64,000 nucleotides of DNA from Alternaria dauci (lineage: Eukaryota; Ascomycota; Dothideomycetes; Pleosporales; Pleosporaceae). The notes under the pieces were generated by a model, which made no database searches, was not told the DNA's origin, and saw nothing but the letters and a program-made list of their open reading frames with translations. Made by a program: the position numbers and the translations under genes. Location: NCBI RefSeq assembly GCF_042100115.1, contig NC_091274.1:806001-870000 (forward strand), in the 5' to 3' direction. This document shows positions 1 through 11,304 of this stretch, one piece after another. Numbering within the stretch: the first letter of the stretch is position 1; each line of letters begins with the position of its first letter.

Positions 1-192
1 CCGCTGATCACTCACCCTACGGTTACGGATGATGTGAGAGAGGCGTTCAGCAAGCAATTTATCATCATGTTCTTCGAGGCGCTTAGCAATGGTGGCTGGG
101 TTGTCAGCGATGAGTTCAATCAGCGGTTCCCAGACTACAAGTTCATGAGCGCGGAGGAGTATTTGACGAAAGCCTGGGAGGGCAAGCCATAG
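1..192 (+). CDS. 3' end of an unrecognised protein (partial)
   Basis: The frame is open from the first base of the window to a TAG at 190-192, giving the last 63 residues of a longer protein whose start lies outside. The tail reads like a folded enzyme C-terminus, with aromatic and acidic residues (FFEALSNGGWVVSDEF, then FMSAEEYLTKAWEGKP). The spacing is reminiscent of NmrA-like NAD(P)-binding proteins, but no diagnostic motif lies in this piece, so no function is assigned. It converges on the endoglucanase gene, with about 114 bases between the two stop codons. Confidence 0.5.
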   Translation, partial: PLITHPTVTDDVREAFSKQFIIMFFEALSNGGWVVSDEFNQRFPDYKFMSAEEYLTKAWEGKP

Positions 193-306
193 GTTGAGCG
201 CCTGCAAGGGTGGCGGTTGAGGAATGTTTTCATATACGAATATTTACAAGAAACAAAGCTAAAGCACGTACGGTGCCTCAACCCTCAATCTTCTCAAGCA
301 TCCAAT

Positions 307-1363
307 CTACAAGAAGTAGCTCTTGATCTTCGGCAAGATGCCCTTCCAAGCTACACCAGTGGTAGGCTCCATGTTGTAAATGTAATCAGCCCACCATGGA
401 CCAGCAGCCCACCAAATCCCTCCGAGCCAAACATCGCTGTTAGCACCCATGTACTTCAATCCATCCTGCAGCGCAGAAATACACTGCGCGTTATTGCCAC
501 CAGCAAACTCGCCAATAACGCCTTGCTTCTTGTTATCCTTGAGCCACTTGGTCGCCGCCTGAAGCCTCTCCCTGAAAATCGTAGCGCTGACGCAGTTGGC
601 AGACGTACCAGACCCGTCGGTGTCAAGGTACTGGTGCATCTGGTAAACAAGCTTGTTCTCTGGGTCCTTCAGGTTGATCAGACTAGCGCCGTTGCCAGAG
701 CTAACCCAAGTCCATGCACCAGTCCAGCTGTTTCCCTCCGGGGTAATGTACTGCTTTGTTGCACCCGCAGCACGAACACCATCAATGGCGGCTTGGTTGA
801 GATCGAAGACGAGCTGCTGCTGCATATCGTGAAATTCATTGTTAGTATCAAAGACGACGAGCTCGTTGTCTTTGTACTCTGCGGCGACGTTTGTCCACCA
901 CGTCTTGAAGGCGGCTGTGTCGGTGATGATGTTGCCGAGAAAGCGGCCGTAGTTGTGGGGCTGGATCATGGCGTAGGAGCCTTTTGAGGTGATGTGGTTT
1001 ATTTGTTCGGTCAGGTTGCCTAGGTAGAGAGGGTCGAACTTGCCGGTGAGGGAGCCGGGAGTTAGACGCTCCATTACTGGATGGTGTTAATCTGTGCTAT
1101 TAGGCATCAAGATAGGATGGCTTACAGAAGTTCAAACGGAACATGTTCATCCCTTCTGCCATGAATTTGTCGATTGTGTTCAGGTCGTACCATATGTACT
1201 CCTTTCCATAGACACCCGTGAAGTTCTTCTCGCCAAACTCGGCACCAGACTCATTGATACCGAACCACTTCATCTTACGATTCGAGCTTTGCCGTTCCTC
1301 AGCCGGAGCCGCGAAAGTGGTACTGGCCAGAGCGGCAGCTGTCAGAAGAGTATTGAAAAGCAT
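307..1363 (-). CDS. secreted endo-beta-1,4-glucanase, GH5 family
   Basis: Exons are complement(1126..1363) and complement(307..1076), separated by a 49-base intron (GTAAGC..CAG); the product is 335 residues. The N-terminus is a signal peptide (MLFNTLLTAAALASTTFA, then APAEERQ). The enzyme should be exported and should cut internal beta-1,4 bonds of cellulose or related glucans. GH5 marks are visible: a PHNYGR motif near residue 120, the acid/base Glu at about 160 in DTNNEFHD, and the nucleophile Glu at about 269 in VIGEFAGG. There is no cellulose-binding module. Size and motifs match fungal EglB-type endoglucanases. Joining the exons restores FRLNFLMERLTPGSLTG, the expected strand-loop of the family, which supports the splice. 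A TATA-like TATAAG lies about 65 bases upstream of the ATG on the minus strand. Confidence 0.9.
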
Positions 1364-2369
1364 GGTGTCAGGAATTGGAAAATGATTGTACGTTCCTACA
1401 GTTCACGTACTGGGTAAGTATCTCTCTTATACCTTACAAAGTTCGCATTATAATAACTAAATGACCCACAGCTAGACGGGCCATCGCCTCCGTCCCTCCC
1501 ACAGCAATGAGCGGGTCTTCATCTGATGTCGATATGAAGGGGCTGAATGTGGCATCATGGTCTAGAGCTTTGAAAGCCGTGGTGCGGGATAAATTGCTTA
1601 GGTATATTAAAGGAAGCTTGAATGACCAGGAATGTGGGTCATCCGTAGTGGCTTTTGCGGGGATGCAAGGGTCGCCATTCGTGGGGAGACCAGAAACGAA
1701 GGAAAATCGTCGAGTTGAAACATCGCGTCGGCTGTTAAGATTTTCAAAGTCCACAGCGAAATTTCAGGCGTGTGCATGAAACATTGAATTGCGCAACGAT
1801 AGTCCCCCAATCAAGACGTCATGGGCGACCGGTAACGGCCCTTGCATGCCGAAGGAAGCTTCGTTGCATATTCGTCGCATATTAATTCTCCTTGGTCCTT
1901 ACCACATTCGTGTTAGCTTCTAATCTCCCGGTAGTCTATCCACATGGGAGGTGAGCACACAAACTCCGTGTCGAGAAGGGCAACGCTCGAGCATGCTAAG
2001 CATCACAGGGCAAACTCTTGATTGAACGTGATGCGCACTCACAAATCTGCTCACTGCAAGAGGCCTCCGATCGTCGCACGGAACATCTGTGGAATGCGGT
2101 GCGAATCTCCGTGTCGCGTTCCGCGGTCGTGGCGTTTAAAGGCCGTCAGCATGAGAAGTCAGGTACTGGCCCAAGGCAAATCGAACCTCGAACATCTCTT
2201 GCGAGGCTAGTGCACAGACGGGGATATAAGGCTTGCGATATTGGAAATATCATGAGCTGATTGCCTGATGATACATACATTGGGTCCTGAAATAGAGGTA
2301 GTTCTCTTCAAGGCTATGAGCCAGACACCCCGACGTATATTGAAGCACAATAAATTTTTGTACTTCTCC
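1364..2369. other. intergenic, endoglucanase promoter side
   Basis: This 1 kb lies between the start of the endoglucanase and the stop of the RING protein, both on the minus strand. It should hold the endoglucanase promoter, with a TATA-like element near 1426-1431, and the 3' end of the neighbour. Short overlapping ORFs on both strands show no family resemblance or splice logic. I see no RNA gene or repeat. Confidence 0.6.
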
Positions 2370-4995
2370 TCATCGTCTAACGCTACGCCGACCAGTGCTA
2401 GGAAAGAAATCCCTTGACGAAACGGCATGATCGCTTCCAGCAACGCTAACAAAAGCGTTGCGGCTACTTCTCACACCTGCTCGCTGCAGATTCTCCCATT
2501 GAGATTGCGTACGAGCGGACGGGCGCTTTGCAAGGATAGAAGGCATTGTAGACGGCACCTGACCGATGCGGGAACGTGGAAGGCGATACACAGACGCTTC
2601 ATCGATCGCTGCTTGGGTACCCATGGCCGCTTTTTTGTCGTAATATGTTTTGTTGTTGGAAGAGCCATAGGCGCTGTCGTGAGCGTACGGTGAACGTCCC
2701 GATTCGTGTCGCGTAATGAAGCCACGTGAGTCAAGATGACATCTCTGATACTGTTGTGCTGGAGGAATCGGTACTAAATTTACCAACCTGCGCCGGTGGT
2801 CCACTTCGATAGGCTCATTCCTAGAATCCACTGGCGAATCCAAAAATGAAAGCGCGTTGAGACTGCGAGGCTCAACGTAGCCGGCCTGGTGATACTTCGC
2901 CTTTGACTTTTGTAACTGATAGCCGCCGGAACGACTTGAACTATCCTGAGGTTCAGCGCGGCTGGGTGACGAGATACTTTGGGCCCGGTCAAGGCCGTTT
3001 CGGAAATAGGGACTTACTACATTCTCGATTTGGCGACCGCGATGTTGTTGCCACCTAGGTTCCAGCGCGGTGGGCCCAATATCCGAGGCGTCATGCTCTC
3101 TGTTCGTTGTTCTGTTAGTCTGGTGGCTAGGACGATAGTCGCGGACATCGACAGAGGTGGAAGACCCGAATGGCGATTGGTGCATGAACGGATGTCCAAG
3201 ATTCCAACGCTTCTCATAGTCGACTCCTTGTGGATTGCCCTCGTTGAGGAAAGTATGTAATACTTGCCTTTTCTCCTCACTCGTACGGTCAGTCGTGTTC
3301 GGCTGCATGCGAGGGTCTTTCAGGCCCAGCTCTACTCCGTTGTCGCTTGACAATCCATCCATAAGCCGAATGTACGAACGCTCAGTAGGCAAATGAACTG
3401 GACGATGGCCATTGGCCTGCTTGTCTGATTTGACCAGAGAAGAGGTCCGACACGTAAAATCTGATTGGTTGTCATAGAGACCAGTACTGGGAAGTGGCTG
3501 TGAGTCACGGGGATCAGAGACCTGGAATGACTGTTCTACGGGAAGTGCTCCTGACATACAGGGCGTCTCACCGCGAAAGCCGTCGTGTCCTGAGCGTCGA
3601 TCGGCTCCGGCGTCTCGCCAATGTGCGTTGTCATACATCTGAACGTCATCGTTGTCTTCGAAAGCATCTCCCACGATGGGATTAGAGCGGCCGGTTGAAG
3701 ACTTCTTTCGAAAACTTGGGAGCATCTTGCGCATGGACTGCATCCTAGACATCGGCTTTGGTGGAGGTGGCATGGCGTCACGGCTTGAAGGAGGATCGAT
3801 TTGCATCTTGTTGGGAAGGGGCGAATCGAGGCGTTGCCGCTTCAAGGGCCGCTGGATGAATGAGCTTGAAGATGCCGTTCCCAGTCTCCCTGTTGTATGC
3901 GCGGATCTGCCAGCAGTATGGCTTGATGCTGTGGTTCGCAGCTTGGCACCGGGTTGCCTGGTGCCTTTAGGCAGAGCCTCGTCGCTATCGAATGCGTGAG
4001 GATCGATGCCTTCAAAGTTCGGTATGGGTTCTAGTGCCATCGCAAAGCCGAGTTGGCGGAGTCGCTCCTGCATCCTCCCGTTTTGACTAGACCAGTTAGC
4101 AGTCTTCTCACATACACAGCATGATCAGCCTACTCGACTAGCATAGGGACAAGCTTCAAGTAGTGGCGGATTGCTGACTTGTTGGCCAGAAAAGTGTCAA
4201 GGTCCTTTGGGTTGACATCACGGAGATGCGCGATTTCTTTGTCAAGGGCCTGTAGTCGCCGGACTTCAGCTTTCATGGCTTCGAACTGGTCCTTCTGCAA
4301 TCGCAATCGCTCGTTCTCTTGCTGAAGACTGAGGACTCTTGCACGCTCCTTCGAAACGAGGTCCTGCATACTAGCCAGCTTCTGCTCTATCTCTACGAAG
4401 GCTTGTTGGAGAGGCTTGCGGGTAGCGTATGTGTTTTGGCAGTACCGGATAAGCGCGATGTATTGAAACTAATCATTTTCAGCTGGGAGCAGGAACTATA
4501 CAGGCAGGGCGACATACGCGCAGTGCTTCCATTTCTTTGCCGCTGCCATCGAGCCGGACGGGAGGCGCAGTGAACCATGCAGGCGGGATCTGAGGATCGT
4601 ACTCGTCCTTGTTGAAGCCGCGAATCGAGAAGAGATCCCGGGGCTCGCTCTCGCCTTTCTCCTTGACACAAACAGGGCACGCCGCTTTGGGTCGCTGTCC
4701 AGCCGCATGGAAGGGTGGCCCTATTGTGATCGTCAGCAGCTTTCGCATATCGGGTTGCGCGCCACTTACCACCGCCCTCCAAGTGGCTGCTGCAGAAGAC
4801 ATGGCAGCAACTGGCGAGATAGAGTCGCGTCACAAGGCGCTCTTTAGGGTTGATCCCATCTGACAGACCACGAACAGTCTCTTTGTGGCCCTCGTAGACA
4901 TCGGCAAAACAAGCGCAACACACGGAGCAGGCGTAGATGAAGTTGAGGGGAGCAGCACCCAGCTCCGATGATACCTTCTCAGAGACGGTGCTCAT
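2370..4995 (-). CDS. RING-like zinc-finger and coiled-coil protein
   Basis: I model four exons, complement(4770..4995, 4518..4720, 4134..4468, 2370..4086), 826 residues, with three introns of 47-49 bases that all keep phase. The first 90 residues carry paired Cys/His ligands (YACSVCCACF, LASCCHVFCSSH, then AACPVCVKEK), the layout of a RING or RING-like finger. A long coiled coil follows at about residues 170-240 (SLQQENERLRLQKDQFEAMK). The remaining 560 residues are polar, rich in Ser, Arg and Pro, and probably disordered. This order (finger, coiled coil, disordered tail) is shared with Zip3/Hei10-type SUMO or ubiquitin ligases of meiosis, but I cannot show orthology. A start further upstream in the same frame (up to 5223) is possible; I chose 4995 because the finger follows directly. 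Confidence 0.7.
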
Positions 4996-5351
4996 AGTTT
5001 TGGTTGCGACGATATGCGCAGCAGCAAAGAAGTGGTGCGGGATGTAAAGATGAGGTGCAGGAGTGAGTGTCAGGAAGTCGCTGTCAACAGCGCCAAGACA
5101 ATCAAACCAGATCGTACTTGCCTCTCTCGGCGAAGTGAAAGATTTGAGAGAATGGTAAAGTGCGCGTGTCCAGGTGACAGATAAGACTTGGAAGCAATTC
5201 GAGAGGGGACAAGAATCAGACATTCACACGCGTTTGGGATGAAGACCAAGACAAAACATCACAAGCGACTACGCAAGCTACGTGCAAGTGAAACCCTCCT
5301 ACGTGCAGAAATTGGACTGTCTTTTGCTACCTCCCCGGCTCCTTTGGTAAT
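4996..5351. other. intergenic, promoter of the RING protein
   Basis: This stretch lies between the RING protein start and the complex I subunit stop, both on the minus strand. The frame upstream of the chosen RING start stays open, so part could be coding or 5' leader. I see nothing else. Confidence 0.45.
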
Positions 5352-6065
5352 CTAAGCGAACGTCCGGCATGGATATCTGTTTCGGGTCAGCACTACTTGT
5401 GGGCAAACCATTTCCCAAAGAAACTTACGCTGTGCCGTACGACTGTTCGCTCTCCAGCTCATATCGCTTCTGCCCAGCAACGCTGTGGGCGTGCAGCCCG
5501 CTTGGCAGCGGAGGCATACCGCCAGGACCTAGTACATCCTTTGCGAGTCCAGTGTTCTTCTCAAACGCAACTGCCAGTCCCTTGACACCTTCCTCTTGCG
5601 CAGCTACCAGCGACTTTGAGCCTGCCTCGCCGATCAACTCCTGCTTGGGTGCTGCCGCGCTTCCAACTTGCAGCAGCGCAACTGCGTCGGACTGAGTAAC
5701 AGTCGAGAGCCTGGGGTATCGTCGTCGCACGTCGCGCTTCCAGTATGGATTCTCGGCAATATCGGCAGCAGGGACAGTAACGGGGTCATCGTACGCGTTG
5801 GGGTCGAGAGCGCCTGGGGGAGGGTTGCGGAATTGCGGGTTCAACGGGACACCCGTGGACCGCTTGGGATCGAGCGCGAAGAGCCTGTTGATGGCGGCAT
5901 AGATTCCAGTAGGCTGAACGGTGTATTTCTGTATGCATGTGATTAGTACGTCTTCCCGAAGTGATGCATGGCGGAAGAGGGGCGGCAAGGCAAGGGCACG
6001 TCGAAGTCGGGTCATGGGCGCCGTACCGAAAAGACCGTAGTCTTCACATTCTTGGCCACTGACAT
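5352..6065 (-). CDS. mitochondrial complex I accessory subunit, NUO-21.3 type
   Basis: Exons are complement(6027..6065, 5429..5928, 5352..5376), 187 residues, with introns of 98 and 52 bases. After a short leader (MSVAKNVKTTVFS) comes the conserved fungal core KYTVQPTGIYAAINRLFALD, then NPQFRNPPPGALDP, DDPVTVPAADIAENPYWKRD and a C-terminal LPPLPSG-type turn. I recognise this as the 21.3 kDa accessory subunit of NADH:ubiquinone oxidoreductase, acting in the inner mitochondrial membrane. The last intron has a strong GTAAGT donor and a GCTGAC branch site. If it is retained, the protein simply ends in YGTA; if spliced, it ends in YGTAYPCRTFA. The subunit name is from memory of the family and is less certain than the mitochondrial assignment. 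Confidence 0.75.
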
Positions 6066-7818
6066 CTCGAGAGCACTTCCTTCCAGGCAGGCTGCAAGGA
6101 TTGAAACAGGTCAATGGGCAGGTGTCGTGCTGTTGCGCGTTTGGACAAACTATCGTGACGCTTGGTCATGTCCGTGAAGCTCGATGTCTGCCAAGACGGC
6201 GCTATCCGCTTTGATACTCGCGCTTTTTCATTCGTCGGCCGTTCACGACTGGGAGTTTCTCTGTGCAGCACTGCAGTATGCCCACACTCTTGCGCCACAG
6301 CGCTCGAAAATGAGCCGCCAGCTCAGTCATCTCTCGCGAAGTGCCCATGTCCTGGTGTACGTGGACTCCTTGCTCTCATCCCCGCTCAGACTGATGGGTG
6401 TGCACCACCCATACAAGATCCACATTCTGGATACAACTCTTGACCTTGGGAAGATATTAAATTTGTTTAGCCACAAAGAGACCCCCCATGGTGGTGCGAT
6501 AGACTGGTGAGCAGGGTCTTGACGTCCAATCGAAAGTGGAAACTCGGCCTTCCACTATAGGTACAGCCTGCTACACACTTCAGACGTCGCATGCCACATG
6601 CCAAATGCGTCGATCATTTTCCGGCCTTCCAGTCTCGCTCCTACACGATCTCGAGCACCATTAATGGCCCAGAGATCCCTTCTCGACTCGTCAATCCTTG
6701 ATTCGGGAATCCTTAGATTGATGGTACGAAGAGCCTCCGTTTCGCTATAGTCTCGAACACGTATCTATACGTATGGTTTGATCCCACGTACACGGTTGGC
6801 AGTGATGGCACATCCCTCGGAAATTGCGACAGCTCCTAGACAAAAACTCCTTACTCCTGGACCACATCCACCTCGCCAGTATACTACGTCAAAAGATCAT
6901 GATTACTTCTCTACTTTATATTGGCTATGGTCCTCATCATTTTTGCTGCGGTCAACATCTTTATCCGTTGCTTGCTCTACACTAAATTTCTCAGGCAGCA
7001 TCTTAGCACTGGCTAGAGACTTGCCCGGACAACGATTCACTGACATCTACGAGCAGTATGGACGGAAGTGAACGTTCGCGGCCCTCAAGAGCCGAATTGG
7101 TCGGAATTCAAGATGCGTTGCCTGCGGATGCAACGTGGAGGATCACGTTCAGTAATGCGATGAACACAGCGCCGTTGTGAAAGAATCGGCTGTACTTGTC
7201 ACGAGCATGATCTTAGCATACCTAGGTAGGAGACACGTACAATACTTGATTCCGCAATTCGTCAGTAACAGTCACTCTTTGTAAATGTTACACATCCACA
7301 TACATGCAGCTACGCTTAGTGCGAAATTGGTCTTGACTGCACGCTCCAACTTGATCTCTGTACCGCCCACGTTTACGCGCACGATATCCGCGCCCTTCCT
7401 GTCCGCGAAAAGTGGGGACAGCACCACTATCCGCATTAGCGCCCTCGCTTGCTGAGGTATCCGTCCCACGTGACTGGAGTGCTGTAATTTGCACGACTTT
7501 CCGATGTTAGCCGTCACACGCCGGAACATACACCCAAGACACCCGCCCGCTGATTGTGCGATGCGAAGGGCACGAGGCTACTCCACAATGCTGATGCACT
7601 TTGTCATCGCGATGCATTGGGAAGAGGGAGGGTATTGGGGGAGCTGCGGATGGTGGTGGAAGGCAAACGTGTACTTAGGGAGCTTATCGGCACAAGTTTG
7701 GGCGGATAGTAAATAGTTGTTGCACACGAGTGGTTCAGTCGGGCGCATGTTTGTGGCAATGAGCATTGATACACATCAATAACATCGCATACTCGACTTT
7801 CTTAGAGCCACCGCCGAC
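6066..7818. other. intergenic, no supported gene
   Basis: This 1.75 kb lies between divergent genes (complex I subunit on minus, P450 on plus). ORFs at 6184-6510 and 6778-7071 are open but have no recognisable family, no good splice context and heavy overlap with other frames. The end of the second (DIYEQYG) faintly echoes a P450 N-terminal region and might be decayed sequence, but this is too weak to annotate. Confidence 0.5.
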
Positions 7819-9454
7819 ATGGCATTTTTATTCCTGCTCGCTTCCATCTTTGGAGCGCTGCTTCTCTACGTATGTTGCTCCGCGCATCCGCTTCACTCTC
7901 AATTAACACTACACCCAGATCTTCGGAGTCATCATCTACCGCCTGACCTTCCATCCCCTCGCCTCCTATCCAGGACCATTTCTTGCAAAGATCACCGATA
8001 TCTATTTAGCATACTACGCCTATAAAGGATCCCGACATCTTGCATTCCACCGCGCACACGAGCAATATGGGCCTTACGTGCGCCTTGGACCCAACCTGCT
8101 TTCCGTCAACACTGCCACTGGGCTCAAGACTATCTATGGATTCCGATCAAACGTCAAGAAGGCATCTTTCTACCATGCGTTTCCTAGCACACCGAAAGCG
8201 GTGAGTGTGCATAGTGCAGTCGACAAGATGCAGCATGCTCGCAAGAGGCGCGTGATGAGCCATGCATTTAGTGACTCCGCGATTAAGAGTTTGGAAAAGT
8301 ATATCCTGGCGAACGTACGTGTCGGTTGCGAGCTGCTTGGACGCAAGAGCAACAGCAACAACTGGTCTGCTGAGAAGAGCTTGTCCGACGAGAAGGATGG
8401 TGGCTGGAACGACGCGTGGAACGCTGCGCATTGGTGTGAGTGGTTGGTCTTCGACATCATGGGTGATTTGGTATTTGGCAAAGCTTTTGGCATGCTGGAA
8501 AGCCCGGTCAATCGGTTTGCGACACAGTTGGTGGGTAATGCGGCACACAGACATCTCATTTGCGGAACGCACCTCACCATCCACAACTGGCACCTGGACA
8601 AGCTCTTCTTTCGTAAAATTGCAGGCCAACGCGCGCAATACATGCAGTACAGCAAGGGTCAAGCCATGGAGCGCACGAAGTTGGGCGTAGACGTCGACCG
8701 TAAGGACTTCTTCTACTACCTTCTCAACGCGAAGGATCCGGAAACCGGCAAGGGCTTCAGCATGGACGAGCTTTGGGGCGAGTCGAATTTGTTGATCATC
8801 GCCGGTTCCGACACCACTTCAACGGCAATGTCAGGTGCCTTCTTTTACCTCGCACACAACCCTACGGCGATGCAAAAGGTCTGCAGAGAGATTCGGGAAG
8901 CCTTTACTGATGTTGAAGAGATTGTGACTGGTCCTAAGCTCAGCGGCTGCTCCTTTCTGCGCGCCTGCATTGACGAGACCATGCGTATGACGCCTCCTGT
9001 CGCCGGTGCTCTCCCACGCGAAGTGCTTTCTGGTGGTATGGACATTGATGGCCACCATATCCCCGCCGGCGTCGACGTTGGCGTTCCCATCTACGCGATC
9101 CATCACAACGCCGATTACTTCCCTCAACCTTTCGACTTCATCCCCGAGCGATGGCTTTCTGATCCGTCCGCAAACCCGCTTCACAACAGTCTCCAGGCAG
9201 CGCAATCAGCATACAACCCCTTCAGCATCGGTCCTCGTGGATGTATTGGCAAGGGTCTGGCGTATGTTGAGCTGACGGTGACGATTGCAAGGGTGCTGTT
9301 CCTGTATGATTTGAGGTTAGCACCAGGCACAAATTTGGGTGCTGGAAGCAAGGATTTGGAAGTTGGAAGAACTAGGGCATCTGAATATCAGATCATGGAC
9401 GTATTTGCGAGCAAGAAGGACGGGCCGATCCTACAGTTCAGGGCTAGAGCATAA
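7819..9454 (+). CDS. cytochrome P450 monooxygenase, membrane-anchored
   Basis: Exons are 7819..7869 and 7919..9454 (one 49-base intron), 528 residues. The N-terminal anchor MAFLFLLASIFGALLLY is followed by a Pro-rich hinge (HPLASYPGPF). P450 landmarks: I-helix AGSDTTST near residue 310, E-x-x-R in DETMRMTPP, PERW, and the haem ligand loop FSIGPRGCIGKG near 460. The core is uninterrupted by introns. Overall style resembles fungal enzymes named benzoate 4-monooxygenase or isotrichodermin C-15 hydroxylase, a broad class of ER-bound hydroxylases for aromatic or secondary-metabolite substrates. The substrate cannot be read from sequence. It needs a P450 reductase encoded elsewhere. The first exon is short but phase and signal anchor fit well. 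Confidence 0.92.
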
Positions 9455-9787
9455 TCCCGTAGGTAGCAATAGCATCTTGTTATAGTACCCGCTGAAATCT
9501 TCGTTTGCTCGAGCTGACGAATCTTGCGATCACGGTATCATCGTGTGTTTTACTGAGCTTGCCGGTTGTAGTGATGAAGCAGATGATTAGGTATTGCCCA
9601 GGTGTGATTGACCCCTTGGGCTAGTGGCCAAAGCACAGGCCATTGCTGCCTTATCGATAAGAGCTCTACGTACCAAGAAACTTTTTTTGTCTAGTGCAGT
9701 CGTGATGAACAGCGACTCCGAGTAATCACTCCTTACCGTTATCAACTCTGAAAATTCAAATTGTGGCACTCAGATTGATTGCATCGA
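9455..9787. other. short intergenic region
   Basis: These 333 bases lie between the P450 stop and the next + strand start. They hold a 3' end and a promoter; no other element is visible. Confidence 0.5.
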
Positions 9788-10841
9788 ATGATGGCCGTAC
9801 TCAGGTTGCTATCGCGCGGGCGCTGTCTGCTTCCCCTGACGACACCGTCAATACGCGTTACTCCACCATTTATCCCGTCGATCAAAACATCAGTCTTGAA
9901 GCGAGGTCTCACTGCCAGTCAATGTAGTCGGGAAGAAATCGTTCAGACTCCATCGAGAGGACCAGAGATTGCACTTACTGATGCGCGCGCCTCGTCAACG
10001 TCTGTGGGCTCTTCAACAGGAGTCGCTCTTCTCAAGATACCAAAACGATGGGCAAGATCGGACATTGAGCAATTGCTACTTTCTAAGGGATGCACCATGT
10101 ATGTTCCACAAGTCATCTACGCTAGGTATCTCATGAACCTTGAACTAACGACCGACCAGTAAGAGATTGCAGCTGCGTATTGATCGCTTCAGTTTCCAGA
10201 ATGATACCAAGTGTTTTGTCGAGCTTGGGAGTGAAGCGGAAGCTACCAAGGTCACTGAAGAGCTTAACCGCGCGACAGAAGAGCACCCCACGATGGTCGT
10301 TAAGCCTTTGAAAGCTGACTTCGACTGGAAAAAGGTTGGGCAGCAGAAGGCCAAACCTTTTGGCCCTCGCTACTTCTATGACGAAGGCACAGCCGCATAT
10401 GATGCTATACGGCCGTTACTCGAACGTCGCCGCATTATACTTTCGGTCATGACACCCGGTTGGTCCCCAAACACGCGCATTTCTGTAGCGAGATCGAATG
10501 CAGAGGCGATCATCGAGCGATACTTCGGCAAATACGGTATCGAGTCAATTAGCGACATATCAGTATTCTACGGAGACAAGAAAATCAAGCCGCGCATGCT
10601 TTGCACAATCGATTTCAAGACCAAAGAAGGCGCAGAAAACGCAGTCAATGACCACCACGAGACGCAGATCGAGGGCCGCTTAACACAGCTAACACATTCC
10701 GAACCTGCTGCGTGGAGGCTTCACCAGATCCAGAAGGTAGCGGGGCCAGAGGCGCTCAAAACACTACAGGAAAGCGGCGTGGTACCTGAGGGCAAAGAAA
10801 TCTACGAAGACAAGTTTGTCAACTCGCTGCCGAAGAAATAG
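9788..10841 (+). CDS. RRM-type RNA-binding protein, probably mitochondrial
   Basis: Exons are 9788..10098 and 10160..10841 (61-base intron), 330 residues. The N-terminus (MMAVLRLLSRGRCLLPLTTP) is basic and hydrophobic without acids, like a mitochondrial presequence. Residues about 78-170 form an RRM-like beta-alpha-beta unit (VALLKIPKRW, SDIEQLLLSKGC, TKCFVELGSEAEATKVTEEL). A second, more divergent RNP-like unit follows (RRIILSVMTPGW, ARSNAEAIIERYFGKYGIES, KPRMLCTIDFKTKEGAENAV). The role is presumably RNA binding in mitochondria, but the target and process are unknown. Joining the exons yields KGCTIKRLQLRIDRF, continuous with the fold. The start at 9788 is the first ATG in frame. Confidence 0.8.
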
Positions 10842-11304
10842 GAGAGACGACAGTGAGGCGTATCTAGCACACGATAGACAATCCTTTCTTACGCGCACAT
10901 TGTCGTGGAGAGAGATCAGCGTTTGTCATACATTCAGAAGAATGGCTTTACTCGACCCACATGATTGTTTATCATGACCCTGTACTGCTACTGGCGACGT
11001 GTCGTATATCGAGGTGTCTGTTTCAAAAGTTGGACGTCAAACAATCTCTCGACGTTGTATCATGAGGTTGATCAAGCTGGCCGTTACGCAGGTAAGTAAC
11101 GCACACTACAAAACTCGTAATGGCTAGCAGATTGTCATTATACACCACGAGCATCCATAGCTTAAGCACAAGAGACGCACTGATGCCTTAGTAGACCCGA
11201 TTGTTATCTTCGATGCCTCACGCAAGTAGCCTTCGAGTGCTCCGTGAAGAAATAGGAGGTTCATTATGTTAATCGAAGACTACTAAGATGCGCTTGTCTT
11301 TCTG
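10842..11304. other. intergenic between convergent genes
   Basis: The RNA-binding gene (+) and the second P450 (-) converge here. This stretch contains their 3' ends. I see no ORF or repeat of note. Confidence 0.5.

Noticed and set aside
4393..5223. 276-codon minus ORF extending the RING protein
   Set aside because: It reads through introns; the first part before 4995 and the tail after 4770 are not supported by the spliced model.
6778..7071. 97-codon + ORF with a P450-like ending (DIYEQYG)
   Set aside because: The resemblance is only a few residues, there are no further P450 motifs nearby, and no splice model joins it to the real P450 at 7819.
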